From assembly GCA_034231615.1 (NCBI GenBank), contig CM067298.1, positions 25,128,528 to 25,192,527 of the forward strand: DNA of 64,000 bases, given 5' to 3'. This document shows positions 27,401 to 42,400 of this stretch, one piece after another; positions within the stretch are counted from its first letter, which is position 1; each line of letters starts with the position of its first letter. The position numbers and the translations under genes are program-made. The notes beneath the pieces are model-generated. The model ran no database searches, had not been told where the DNA came from, and saw nothing but the letters and a program-made list of their open reading frames with translations. This stretch comes from Meghimatium bilineatum. Taxonomy: Eukaryota > Mollusca > Gastropoda > Stylommatophora > Philomycidae.

Positions 27401-30400
27401 GACGGCGTTCATTACATGAATGGTACACAAAGAATTCATATTCTTACACGATCTAGATATGGTCTCTTTACAATTCTTGTCATATCAGAACATATAACAA
27501 TAGATCTATCTACAGATATATGATGTTATTTTTCATGGAAGGGAAATAGTTTATTTTGGACTGAATATTTTCCAACCGCGAATGATAAATTACCGATGAC
27601 AGAGATGACGTTCGTTACGTGAATGGTACACAAAGAATTCATATTCTTACACGATCTAGATATGGTCTCTTTACAATTCTTTACTCTATGTAATCTGTAC
27701 AAGATATTATACATATACTTTCCCTGATATATTCATTTCACAATCTATCAAGCCTGGTGAACCCGGCAGCTTTCCTCAAGCATTTCATCTCTAATGTCAC
27801 CAAGCCTCAAGGAGGTTTATTTAATTCACCGCTGGGTAATAAATATGTCAGGTCTGTAACACCCATTCGGACTACAATAACTCCAATGCCTCATGTGTGT
27901 CCGAACTAAGAGTTCACTTTTTGTTAAAGAATAACAGGTGTGAGTAATTAATTCTAACCTTCCTCTCCAGACCATTATGAGCAATACTACCACCTTATCC
28001 CTGAATAGGTTGCAGAACCTAACTCTGAGACTAATCTATGGAGGCATGTGATCAACACCCACAGCAGTATATGAGATTGATGCAAATGTAGAGCCTCTGG
28101 ATATCAGATGGAAAAGAGCTTTGACGGAAATGGTAGAAAGTTACGTGAGACAAAGGAATGACCTGACGGAAACAGTAGAAAGATACAAGAGACAAAGGAA
28201 TGACCACACAAATAAAATACTTATTGAAACTTGGAAACAAACAAAAAAAGATTAAAACAACTGTCTCTACTGGATATATCCATAGAGGAAGATGATAAAC
28301 ACCATCTATCGCAAAAGAGAACTGGAAAATAAATACTTTGAACCATTTCCCTTGGGAGAACTTGCACCAACCAACTATCCAAGCAAAATTACTATATAAA
28401 ACATCCAATAAGGGATCACTACTAATAATTCTGAGGACATGTGCCCTAGATACCATAAACAATTAACTATCATCAGAAATCAAAGCATACACTGATGGAT
28501 TGGCTTTCAAGACCACCTGTTGTGCAGGATATGGCATCCATCTACAATACTCTGATGGATCTGCCTACGAGTTCTGTGACTCTTGTGATGAAAATTGCTC
28601 AATTTATAAAGCAGAGGCCATCAAGACAGATATTGAGTTAATACACCAGCAGTTTGATCTCATGGAACAAAAACTATCCGACATAATCCTTTTTACAGAC
28701 TCTTATGTCAGTGATCGAAGCACTTAAACATACCCCATATGAAAATCAAGGCATTTTCAGCAAGAATAGCAAGAGTGCGCATAGTCTTATCTCTGTATAT
28801 CCAATCAGTGTGACCATGCAATGGATCCCTGGAAGTAATGCTCTAGCAAGAAATGAAGTAGCAGACAGACTTACAAAAAGGGGTGCATCAAAACAACAAA
28901 AGCAAAGATCTTTTAGTATGGGGACAGTCAAACAGATTCTCAGAAACAAGAACAGAGAAATCTGGCTGAACAGATTGGAAAATGGGCTGACTGGTCGAAA
29001 TGTATTTAATTAAATGATACAGCTAAAGGACAGCAACAACATAAACAGACTCTGCAGGAGAAACCAATCCCTTAGCTTTCAGTTTCGAACAGGACATTCA
29101 AGGATCAATAGCTATTTAAAATGTATCAAACCCCAGCAACTACCCATCTGTAGACACTGTTCTCATCCTGAAAAATCAGTGGAACACCTCCTTATTGACT
29201 GCCCTTACCTTTCAACTGTCAGGACAAAACTTTTACAGACACCCTTAATAGTCACTAACTTACAGTGTGAATCACTAACTCAACCTCAGAAGATCTGCAC
29301 TTTTTTAAGAATTGCATTTTTCTGACAAGAGTAGAATTACTCATCAGCATTTGGATATGAACAACAACAATACTTCAATAATTATCAATAAATATAATAA
29401 TATAAAAATATAATAATAGTTCAATGAATATCTACAATTGTCATAAATATCTTAAACTTTTAGGAGGAAATACTAAAAAAGTTGGAGGTATTAATTGAGA
29501 AATCTAGAGGAGATTTTCCACGTCTGTACTTCCTGAGTAATCTAGAAGTTGTTGACTTGCTGGGCATATCAAGGAATATACCTGCACTTATTCCATTTGT
29601 CCAAAGATGTTTTCCCAGCATCCAGAGTCTAAAATTTGCTCTCCCAATTAGCATGGGTGAACTCAACTCTCAGCTGGACCATTCTCTTCACAGTAAGTAG
29701 AATGTAATTATATTATCTTCTTCTTCTTCTTCAGCGTTCATTCTCAAACTCTCGCTGGATATCTCTTGTAGCAAGACCATGGTCCTACTAGATTTCCAGC
29801 AGGATGTAGTCCAGAGAATGGAAATGCGCTGTGTCGCCGTTTTATTTGCGCCAATGGCCCGACACATTCGTCTTTGGCTGAATTATACTATCTAAAATGT
29901 TATATCGCCTGAGTGATTGTGAATTTTGTTCATGAAAGTTCATCTTTAATTTTATTTCAGAAAGTAGGTTTATTGTATATACATTTCTTTTTATTAGCAT
30001 TGCAAGTCACGAAGGCCTATTACTACAAACACAATTCCACTCATCTATATCCCTAGTTCTTGTAGGCAGTACCATAGATACAGTGGGAGAGGTTTGCTGA
30101 TGGTGGGGGTTTGCTTAAGAAAAACTTTTCACTTCACATTGGGAGTTTTTAATGACTTTCTTGTGGCAAAACCACTAGAAAAGGGGGAGGGGGGGGGGGG
30201 AATTAATCCAAATTTATTACACATTTCTTAATACTAAATACCTTTTTTCTTTCTACCACAAAAGAGTAGGGATGGTAGTCTACCATCTACAAGAGTTGGT
30301 TCAAACATCACCTTACCCAGGTAAGTAGAATATAAACAAAAAATAGGACATGCAAGGAAAGGAACTGGCCACCCCACCTAATAGTTGCTACGGCTTAGTA

Positions 30401-33400
30401 CATGAAGAGTTATCTTCATCCACGACGACAGGTTGCTGCAAAGGGACATACCTTTACCTTTAGGACATGCTGACTAAACATATTTAAATGGCTAAACAGT
30501 ATGGATCTTTCCAGAAATCTACAATATTTTTACCATATTAAATGTCATGACAGCCTAGAGAAGACCAATATGGAGGAGATGATGACAGGGAGATGAACAA
30601 GAGGCAGGCCAATAATAAAATGGATGTAAGATGTCAAAGACCACCTGAGTATAACAGTAACAGAAGCAGGAAGACTAGGTCAAGATTGACAGAAATTTTG
30701 AAAATCTGTGATGACTGCTACATTCTGTTAAGGATATACTACCTGATGATGAGGGACATGTTAGAATGACATTCCCTTGCAACTGTACCACTAGAAAATA
30801 TAGTAATAAAACATTCCCTTGCAAATGTACCACTAGAAAATATAGTAATAAAACATTCCCTTGCACTGTACCACTAGAAAGTATAGTAGCAAAAGATTCC
30901 CTGCAACTGTACCACTAGAAAATATAGTAGCAAAAGATTCCCTGCAACTGTACCACTAGAAAATAAATATAGTAGCAAAAGATTCCCTGCAACTGTACCA
31001 CTAGAAAATATAGTAGCAAAACATCCTCTTACAACTATAGCACTAACAAATATAGTAATTAATGCAAAATAAAAGTTCCACAAAATCAGGCTATGATTTT
31101 TTTTAGATAAACCTTCCTGCACCAAATTTATTAGTCATATCTATATAATAACATGAAAATCAACACATAAAAGACAGAAGTTATGAAAATCAGTAAGTTA
31201 CCAACAACAATAGATATCACAATAGACTATTCAGCAGTGAAGCAAACAAAAAAGAATTCAAATAATTAGGAAGTGTTTTTTCAGAAAATGGGAAACTAGA
31301 CAGAGAAATAGAATCAAGAAGTCAGACAGCAAATGCAATGATATATCAATATTCACTATTACTTCTGCATCCAAAGATCAATATGGACATAAAGAGACAG
31401 ATAATATCTACAATTTTCATACCAACACTTTGTTACCAGTGTCAAACATGGTCTTTAACAACCTCGCAGCAAAGAAAGATCATCACATGTGAGATGAAGT
31501 GTTTAAGAAAAGCAGCTATTGTCACCAACTGGACAGAGTAAGAAATGAGGATATCAAAAAAAGAGTAGGAATAATGCCTTGCAACAAATATATAGAAAGT
31601 CAGCAGATAAGGTTTGGTCACCTTGTGAGAATGGACCCAAGCCAATTATCATTGAGAGTTTATAACAAATGATCAGCTGGAGACAGCACATGGAAGACCA
31701 AGAAAGAGATGGATCAGTAACACCATGACCACTCTCCACAAACATGGACTCAGTACGACTCAGGTATCACATCTGACCTTGAACTGAAACTTTCAGCTCC
31801 CACCCCTATGCTTAACAGCAAGGTGGATGCTATCATCCAGCTTCCACGTGGGGATAGACAATAGACAATTTATGGTTCTGCTTGAAAGACTTTCTCAGTG
31901 TTGTCAAAATATCTTTTCGTGGTCTACCTTTTATGGTTTCTTCCTTGTACTTTATTTTCATATACTTTTGTATTATTCTAGTGCCTTCCATACCGTTTAC
32001 ATGTCTCAACCACCTTAAGCTATTTGTTTTACTATGGTATTTTATATAAAATATAAATTTTGTTATGTCTTTAATTTGCAAAATTTCTGAATGTTCATCT
32101 TTAATAGGGCCTATGTTCAAATATTCTTCAAATTTCTGTTCAAGTTGCTCTTAATCTTTTTTTGTTGCGACAAAGATTAAGTGTTCGAGACTCATGTTTC
32201 CGAAACGTCCCCCCCCCCCCCCACCCCATTCTTCTTTAGTCTTCTTCTATCCAGAGCTGTGAGTTTTCATTCAAAGCTCTTGCCAATTTATAAAATCTGT
32301 ATGTTTTCCATAGTTGTGATAGAATTTTGTATGATTTCAATAGATGAACATGGTAAAAGAAGCTCTTGTCTAGATTGATGCAGTATTATATGTTCAATTA
32401 GAAAACGCAGAGCTGTTTTTAATCATTTTTAACTGACATGTTTAACTGACATAACAAGATGGTATTTCTGATACTTTTATCATAAATAAACAACAGAACC
32501 TTTCATTGTGAAGAGTTTATCAAAAAGTGTTAATTATTTCGTATCCACTCATAATAATTCTAAGTTTGTTCTTGTGATAATGAATAATTGAGCATGTGTA
32601 ACAGTTACGATTCTGTTTATTTGGTTATTTCAAATCATCAAATAACAGAAAATGGAGACAAGGGGACATCACCTCTTGCTAGACTTTGCTGTAGTAGTGT
32701 TAGAACTAGTGCTAATAATAACATAATATAATCTATAACCTATTAGGTCATTTAGGGTCATCTATAACCTTTTAGGGATGTTTACATTTAGACATTTGAT
32801 GCAGAAAGATTTCAAGGCATCCCTATATTCTTCTTTGAACACTTCACACCCTGTCCAGTCCTTGATATTGTCGACCCAAGTCTTCTTCTTGCCTCCATGT
32901 CTTTTTCCTCTTCAAACATACCTTAAGAACAACCTTGACATTGAAGAATGTCTTGACACATACGCATATGACTGGAGTTTACGAAGTTTCATGATTGTCA
33001 ACAGTGATTCTTGCAGACCTGCTAATTCATTAATTCTATCACTCATAAATACATTGGTCTTATGTTAATGATAATAGATACCCAACACACATCTATAGCA
33101 TTTGTAAAAATGGTGTTAGGGATGCAATAAAAAGTTGTATTGTACAGATTGCAGTAATGAGTTGATCTTGCATTCAAATACATATTTCATACTTTACCAT
33201 AGAAAATTTATCATTGAAGCTTCTACTGATGTTTCAAACATAAATAGCTGTCTGTGAACAGTCATAATTCTTTTTTTTATTTTTAAAATTTTTCAACATG
33301 TGTCATGAAATAGGTCTATTCAATTATTATATAAACATTTTTGTGCTTAGAAACAATTGAGACTCACTAATAATTTGTAATAATTGATAGCCTACACTTC

Positions 33401-36400
33401 ACAAAACAGCTTATTGCATTCCTGAAATTGTAAGTATTAAGCTTAATTTACTGTTTTTATTTTATTTTTTATCATTTGTATTTTTTATTGAAACTTTTCT
33501 CACATTACTTACTATATACTTTTCTTCTTTTAATATACAAACATTGACACATTTTCTGATAATTTTATTCAATTCTGCATTTTATTAAAAATTTATTTTT
33601 AATCATTTATATTTTTTGTTGAAATTTTTAATACATTACTTACTGTATACTTTTCTTCTTTTAATATAGAAATATTGACACATTTTGTGATAATTTTATT
33701 CAATTCTGCACATTTTGAGTCATAGCACAACACCATATGCATGATGAATGTATGAAATATTGTGAAAACATTAAAAATAATCATAATCTTATTGTTATTG
33801 TTTCAGATGAGTGCATAGAAAAATAATTTTTGAGCATTTATGTTAAGAATTAAGGAAGACCAACTCTGACAGAAAGTTTGATTCTGTTAGCACCATTAAC
33901 ATATTCTTATGACATTTTATATGCATCCTCTCAAATTATTTGTAAAAAAAAATAACCAAAATATCCGAGGATCTCTGACAAAAAGAAGAGTGCCACATTA
34001 ACCAAACGAATAAGTAGGAAATACTAAATAAGGTAGAAAGGTTTCTTGATTCTTGATTAGAAACTGGCCTCACGGCACGTGGGGCATTCCCATAAGTGCT
34101 CCGCCCTTTGTTCCAGCAGCCATCAGATTCGATGGTGTTTCGAATCTAATCCTGCCGAAACAAACATCGACATCAGGGCACAACTCTGGCCCTTGCAACA
34201 GGTTTTTTTGTTGTTCCGCCCACCCACGCTGTGCCCGTAACTAGTTCAAGCACAAAGTCGGCCTGTCGGAACAACATGGTAACTGTTATCGAAGGTTACG
34301 ACTACGGGATTAGATGATGTGCCATGAAGCTTCTATAAGAAGATAACCTCAATATAAAGGCATGTCATCTACTAAGGTTTCTGTTGCATGGTTGATTTGT
34401 CTAGTGAGCCATTAGTGAGACCCACAGACACAACCGCATGCATTGTAAAATACCTATCAGTAGTAAAAAATAAATAGCTAACAATAAAACATAGAAGAAG
34501 GACAATTTTCTACGTTGCGGTCTAACCAGGACCTTTTTCAAGAAACAAATAACAATCAAAAACACCAAACCATAAAAATATTGCCAACTAGAATGACTTG
34601 GACTTGTTTCTCTTACAAAAAAACAAGACCAAGTGGAAACAATGATGCTATTTGTGAGAACAAGGCAAACCAAGAGGAATATGGATTTTTATTTTTTCTC
34701 AAGAGAACATTATTATACAGTTTTAAAGCAGTCTCACTTATTATCGGTTGTTATTTAGCACACAAAAAACAAGTATTTTGGTAAGAGAAACGTCCAAGTC
34801 ATTCTAAAGAGAAACAAGTCCAAGTCATCCTAGTTGGCAATGTTTTTATGTTTTTGCATTTTTTATTGTTATTTGTTTCTTGAAAAAGGTCCCGATTGGT
34901 CTGCAATGTAGACAATTGTCCTTGTTTTATGTTTTATTGTTAGTTATTTATTTTACACTATTGTTAGTTAGGTATTTTACAGTAACCTTTCTACCTTATT
35001 TAGTATTTCCAAATGATTTGTATATAATTATCTGCGTAGTCCATATTTCAAAAGTGATGAAAATGTAGTACATGACATCTTTTCTTCCCACACTAGGTGA
35101 TAAACTAGAGGTTGCTAATGTGCAAAGTGTTGGTGGTGAAGATTTGCCTTTGTACACTAAAGTTGAGGCAATATCATCAGCAACCAAGTGGATGCATAGT
35201 TTACATGAAATCTTGAAGAACACAATGACTATTGCCTTGAGAGCATGTGTACAAGCTAGAATAGAAGAGGGTTAGTATTATGCATTTTAATTATTTTACA
35301 CTCTTTCTCTGTCCATATTGATTCTTCCTTCATATTCTTGCATACAACATGTATCTCATAGAATGTTTTCCTCACTGCCACTCTGTATATAAGTCTTTTT
35401 ATTCAAGATGTCCTGCTTCTTCAAGTGTTATTTTCAAGAGATCCTAGATATCGTGTCTATCATTGTCTTGGATGGTTTCTTTTTTCTGGAACCTCTCCCT
35501 CCATGAATAATCTTTCTAACCACACTTTTTCTAAATATCTAATATATGTTAGCTTGCATGTTTTGATGAGCCAATATTATATGTTAAGGTCTTTGCGGAC
35601 ATCTATGCTGTATAAGTTTACTTTATGTGGAAAATAGCTTGTTCTCACACATTATTTATAGGTCATATACAATGGAATCTTGTTAAAACAACTTGTTTCG
35701 ACTGACAAAATATGTATGTAATAACAGAAATTTGCTATATACAGTACAAACAATATAATATAAATATAATTGGGGATTTTGAAAAGTGTTGTTATATAGG
35801 TAAATTTGTTATAAAACGATGCACTATAGAGAGAGTCCACTGTATTTAGATTTTTAGAATAATACAGCAGTTGTAAAGGTGGGGAGAGAGGTTCCAGAGA
35901 GGAGAAAAAGAGGTCACCATCGACACTGACAGTTGATCCTTGATGTTATGTATCCATCTTCTTCTTGGTTTGCCTTGTTCTCACAATTAGCATCATTGCT
36001 TCTTGTTTTGTTTTGGCACATATTGTGAAAATGGTGGCCTCATCAAGTAATAATAGTCCATCTTTTTAATAGTAGGTTTGAGCTTCCGTGATGCAGAAAT
36101 AAAAACATGCAAAGCATCTGCTACAACTAATTCAATCTTCATGTAATGTGCTGAAAGTTCCCCCCCCCTTCCAAGGGTGTTCCAGAGGAGTGGGAAGGAG
36201 TGGCCTCTGAATGCGTTATATGCAGGTCAATGGATGCTGCATTGTATGCACCTTTAGTGAAAGTTTGTTTCATTAAATAATGTATGAAAATAGTTCCATA
36301 AAAATATAGGCCACATCTGCTTAACATGAATATTTTTTAATCAAACTGCATATCTTTTAGAAAATGGCAAAATTATTTTAGTTTTCTCAAGAGAACATTT

Positions 36401-39400
36401 TTATACAGTTTTAAAGCTGTCTCACTTATTATCAATTGTTATTTAGCCAGTTTACCAGTTTTCTTAAACATCCTTTACTAATCTTAACTTTGTTATCCAT
36501 GGTGCTTAAAATTTGTAATAAGATTTGCTATATAAACATCTCAGATATTATTTACTTTTAGTTGATGTGCAGTAAAAACACTACATTTTGTATCAATTTG
36601 TTATAGTTTTCACAATTTATACCAACAGGGTCTCGTCAACCTATTCTCATCTTGGAAGAGTTAGCTAGACATAGCAGTAGCTGTACTGTACAAGAGAAGG
36701 CAAAAAATTTAACTAGGCCAACTTTCCAACACTGGTTGCTTAGATTCCCTGTGCAATGTGTGATCACAACTGAGGCAATTATGTGGGAAAGAGGAATGAC
36801 AAAAGCATTGGAGAAACAAGACAGAAATGAAATGATATTGTTGAGGTTTGTTTTCAGTGATTTATATTTTTAGTAACAATGTATATACAAAAGAAAATCT
36901 AGTTTATTTTTGTGAATTTCAATGCATTTTATAAAGTAATTAAGGAGGTCTAGTCACTTCTTTATCTCTTAAATGTTTTCTTGTCATGCAATAATCTATG
37001 TAACAGTCACTATGAAAATTAACTTTTTACTGGCTTGACTGATTGATCTGGTTGTCAGTGTTAGAGGATTAAAGGAGTCAAAGAGTTTAGTAATAAGACT
37101 AGCAGACTCACTAAGTATGAGTAAATGAGTAAAATAACTCATAAAGCAATTTCCTGTTGACTTCATAGCACTATGATGGTGATCAGAAATACTTATAATG
37201 TCATTAAAATGCACTTGTGTTATTCTTCAAAATTAAGAAAATATACTGGAGATGAGATTCTCTGAATAATAGGTTTTTATACATGTATCATGTGATGCTA
37301 CATTACTGCTGAAGTCAGAAAATATTGATCCAAGTTTTGCGAAAACTAAAAACAGAATGTCTACGCATTACAATTAAATCTATGCACCGGGGGTGGAGGG
37401 TGTGGGGAGTGTCCTTTATGTTTTTAAATATGCTCTGATCTGCAGATCTTGACACAGAATAAGCAAATATAGAGACTAGAAAAGGTACAGAGTTTGACTA
37501 TATCATAATTAGATGTAATATATACATGTTGAGTGTAGCAATGAATTACTTCTTTGATTTTTCAACTATGGAATATAGAACAAGGTTCTGTCATGGACAT
37601 GTTTTCTTCCAAGACATACATCATCCATTTCACAGAGAGATTGGAAATATAAAGTAAAACAGGCTTAAAAAAATGATCATGTTGAGAATAATGTTTAAAA
37701 TGTCTGTTCACCTGAGGATACACAGCATGTGACTTGACCTGACATTTCTTATTTATTAGGTTTTTTGTACGCATGTGGTTGCGTCTGTGCATCTCTCCAA
37801 TGGCCCACTAGACATACCACCCATGCAACAGGAAAACCTTAGTGGATGGCATGCCATTATATTGAGGTTATATTCTTAGAGAAGCTTCATGGCACATCAT
37901 CTATACAATTATGCTTTTATTTTGTTGTTGAAATGTGTTTCATGTTTACCTGAATATACATGTATATATACATATATATATCTGTGGTTGGGAGGGAGCC
38001 AGAGATGTACTGTGCAACACTGGGGAGGAGGAAACTGACAGCACTGTTTTTTCCTACGGCTGAAACCCATCATAGAGGCACAGTGACTCAGGACGTGACA
38101 GTCCTTTTGACTTGAACATTTGGTTGCATGCCTGGAGCAATAGAGAAGTTCAGCATAACCAGTAGTCAATAGGTGGCAGGGAATGAGCACAGTGAACCCT
38201 ATCTTGGCTATAGTGGCTAGGAGCAGTGCAAAGGTTGAAACCTACCTTTCTGGGGGTGTGATAGTTATTCTCTGGTTCTGTCCCGGGGTGGGCTGAAAAT
38301 CCACAGACTTCCCAGCAATATAATGCCATTTAATGGCATTAGGTCAAAGGGCATGAGCCCATGGACCGCTGGATCAGCAACCAACCAACCATTAGGTTTA
38401 TTGTGGTACATAAAATATAGTTTTTAGTTTATTTATTGTTCTGACATACCTTGAATCTAACCTTGTAAATGGTAACAGATCAAGTCTTTGTGCCAAAGTA
38501 GACCAGCTAGTGGAAGTGTTACAAGAAATTCAGATTCGATTTCAAATTTCTAGCAATGACAGACAGAGATTAGAACTTCTAATCTGTGGGTTACTTAACC
38601 AGTGCATATACCACAGAGACATTTTGGAAAGTAAGTATCTAACAATCTTATAAAGGCCATGAAAGCTGATTTACTATAATGTATTAGCAGTATCATGTAT
38701 AACAATAATCTATTTGAAAATTGAACTGATATAATATAAATTGTAAGGCAGCATCCCATAAAAAGAGTTCATGATTTCATTTGGTTCAAGGCTGAATAAT
38801 ATGCTGATGTACTGCTCCATAAAAAATATCTTACCGGTATTTAGATTGTTTCAAAATAGGATATGGTCATGACAGAATGAAATATCAGAGATCTGATTGA
38901 AGGAAATATTATACCCTGTCTATACCCGGGGGAATGATGGTTGATAGTATGCACACTTGAAGTTAAGCATCAGAGTAGGATCCTCCGTTGTCGCTCTAAG
39001 GCCAGATATGTCGCCTTGGTTGCATTGAGTCCATGTTTGTTCAAGATTTTCTTGTTTTCTATTCACCATTTTCTTGGTTTACCTTTGACTCTATATCCAG
39101 ATATTCTTTTTGCTATATTTTTTATTGGTATTTGGTTTTGGTTCATTCTCATAAGGTGACCAAACCATTTTATTTATTTGACCAATACATTTTGCTTTCG
39201 ATATTTTCAATGCATGATGTTGTACCTACTCTTTTCCTAATTTCTTATTTTATCTAGTCATTGTAGCTTTTCGCAGGAAATAATTAATCCCTAGTTTTTG
39301 TTATTGGATCACACCTTCATCAACAACTGAATGATCTACAAAATATTTGTCATGTATTTATCTCTCTACATTTCTGCTGTTAATATTAGATAGACATATC

Positions 39401-42400
39401 TATTTTAGGATAGACATCACTATTTTACACTTTGAAATCCTTAATATTAATTATATTTTAGATACTACTGCAGCTCCAGGACACTTGATTCTTACCATAT
39501 CCTAGAAACTTGAAACAAACACACCACACACACCAGCTACATTCAAAACTATTGATCTTTGTAAAGCATGATATGAGAGTTAGTCCACTATATTCTATAC
39601 ATCCTCTAGATCAGTGGTTCTCAAACTTTTTTGTCACATAGACCCCCTCGTCGATTTTTTTGTTTTCCATAGTCCCCCTGTCTGCCTAATATTGTATTTA
39701 CCTAAACATATTTAGTTATAATGTGTTTGTGACAGCTGACACACTGCTGCTTACTTTGATAGATTTTTTTGTAGAGTGAACAATTGTAAAAAAAAAAAGA
39801 ACATGTACAATTTGTATTCATACCTTTATTGAGAAGACACATAATGCACTTTGAACCTCTTCGTTCCACCAGGGGGGCCTATCCCACACCTAATTTCCCA
39901 CTACTTGAGCCTTACATTTGTCTTGTCGAATTCTGCTCACAACATCTACTCCTCTGCGATCATACTTAAAGGATCTTACCTTTGGTCTTATCTGCTTACT
40001 TTTGTCATTTTTTAAGAGAACAACACATGGGAGGTGGTCACTGCCATGATGCTCCAGCACGTCCCATTTGCAGATAGTCACAGAAGCTGATGACACCAAT
40101 GCCAGGTCGATAGCACTATTATCATCACCATCCCTGCTTGCCATCCTTGTTATATGGCCATCGTTAAGGCACACCAGGTCCGTATCTGTTAGGGCATCCT
40201 CAAGTTCTCTTCCCTGTTTGTTCGAAGCACTATTGCCCCATGATGGTCCTTTCGCATTGAAGTCACCACAGAAGAGGATCTGCTTTTCCTGTTCCATTAT
40301 CTCTCCTAGAATCTTCCAACCCTGAAGATCAATGCTCGTGTTGCAGGCATACACATTTACAATCATGATTGGGTGCTGGACCCTCTGGACCCTCACTGCC
40401 TGTAACTGGATATTGTCACTATCCCACTTGGACATATCAACCTCGCATACACTAAAACCCTCGCGTACTAAGATTGCCTGTCTAAGATGTCACCTGTTGT
40501 TGAAACACTGAAATCCGGCTATCCTGATATTACCACTTTCACCTAGCTGTGTTTCTTGCAATGCAATGACGTCAGCCTCATAACACATCTTTTCTAGCTC
40601 TGGTCGACGCTTGTGTACACTGGCCACATTCCAAAACAGAATATGCACGTTTTTAATTCCTAGCCTAGCTTTTTTCAATCTCGTTCGTCTACCACCCGCC
40701 CAGTGACTTTTCCTTTTTGAACCACCTCGTTTAGGCCACTTGATATTGGCCGCCATTTTTCAAACAGTGTGACAGCGAATACACTCACGAAGACTTTAGC
40801 TCAGATGCACGCACTCCGTTAGCACCGGCGAAGATCTTAATGAGTGGACCTCCTGGTCAGAGAATAAAAGCACATCACCACACAATCTCCTAAATGAAAA
40901 CAACGAATATATCCATTGTTCAAGTGAAACTGTAGGAGACACACAAAACACTTGTGTTGTTATCCACCATTTTGACCGGAAGTCAAAATGAAAGGGTTTA
41001 AAGGGCATGGAGCAAGAAACGGAAAGCAGTATCACTATGGCAAAGGGCAAGGAAATGTGTTGGGGCTCAGCCCATGGAGGTCACACAATGGAAACAGAAG
41101 AAAGATATCTTTGTCAAAACATTCAAAGATATTGCAAAGTCATCAAAGGCGTCAAAATGGGACAAATTTTGCAAGAAGATCACACGCGAAAAGTCACTAA
41201 AATTGTTCTGGCGGTTACACAAGTCCATGAATGGTCTGACAAGACGCGTGACTATTGCCGATTTCCAGAGTGACAATACTGTCTGGCAGAAGACGGATGA
41301 GGCAAAAGGTGCAGCATTGCTGGCACACTACACCACACAAATTGGTCAGAGAAATGTGGAGGCATATCAAGAAATCAGGAAAATGATCACAGACACGTGT
41401 AAGAACTTGAGCATGGAAAACCATATGCTAATCACAGTTGAAGAAATCAGGAAGGCACTGAAAAGTACCTAAAACACAGCACCAGGGCCAGGTGGCATTA
41501 GATACGATGACATTAGTCGAAGAACGGATGAGGAGTTGGGAGAGTTGGCGGACATGTTCAATAATAGCCTTCTAAAGGGCACAGTGAAAGAAGACTGGTT
41601 GCACAGCTATTTAGTTCCACTAACCAAACCTGGAAGGATCACACCAGGATACAAGGCTACAGAATAATAACAATGCAGAATACGATTAGCAAGCTTTTGG
41701 AAAAAATTGTGACCTGGAAGGTATTGTGTTATCTTGAAAGAAATAAGTGTTTACCAACATTGTTAGGAGGATATCGTCCAGGAAAGAAGACATGGCAGAA
41801 TGCAGCCATATTTGCGCAGGATGTTTTTGAGGGGTTCAATTCGCGCATGGAGACATGTGCGGTCGCAATAGACCTTGAGGATGCGTACAATAGGGTGTCC
41901 TTGGATATCTTGATGCACCAGCTGTTAAATCTTGCAGTTAATCCTTTAGTCGTGCGTTGGGTTGGCGCCGCCCTGATGCACAGGGTTGTAGTTCTTAAGT
42001 GTGGTAACTGGATATCTGCACCAATGGTTATTAGCCCTGGTCTGCCACAGGGATTGCCTCTATCTCCTGTACTTTTCAATGTATACACAGTACATATAGC
42101 TGGCAATCAAATCACAGGTGTTGGCAGAACGATGTCATATGCCGATGATATCCTGGTGTATAGACAGGGCAGAAATTGAGAAGAGTGCGTCGTGGAACTA
42201 CAGAAGGAGCTGGACAGACTGACAAATTGGTGTCGAGATACAGGAGCAGTGGTTAATCCGTCTAAGGCATTTGTGACATGGTTTTCCTTGAACAATCACA
42301 TGGTAAAGACACCCATGCCACAAGTTTCGTTGTCCGGGAAAAGTTTAGAAAGAACTAGCACAATGAGATATCTGGGTGTGTTTTTTGACAGAAGCCTGAG

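Noticed and set aside
28052-28462. 136-codon minus-strand ORF
   Set aside because: It is antisense to the post-RT region of the second RNase H-bearing LINE, which is better supported on the plus strand.
30675-31125. Minus-strand ORFs with repeated LLLYFLVV segments
   Set aside because: They come from the 42-bp minisatellite and have no independent coding evidence.
34860-34915. Hammerhead ribozyme candidate at the TTGAAAAAGGTCCCGATTGG stem
   Set aside because: The required CUGAUGA and GAAA core elements are not present.
41729-42106. 125-codon minus-strand ORF
   Set aside because: Shadow of the RT domain on the plus strand.
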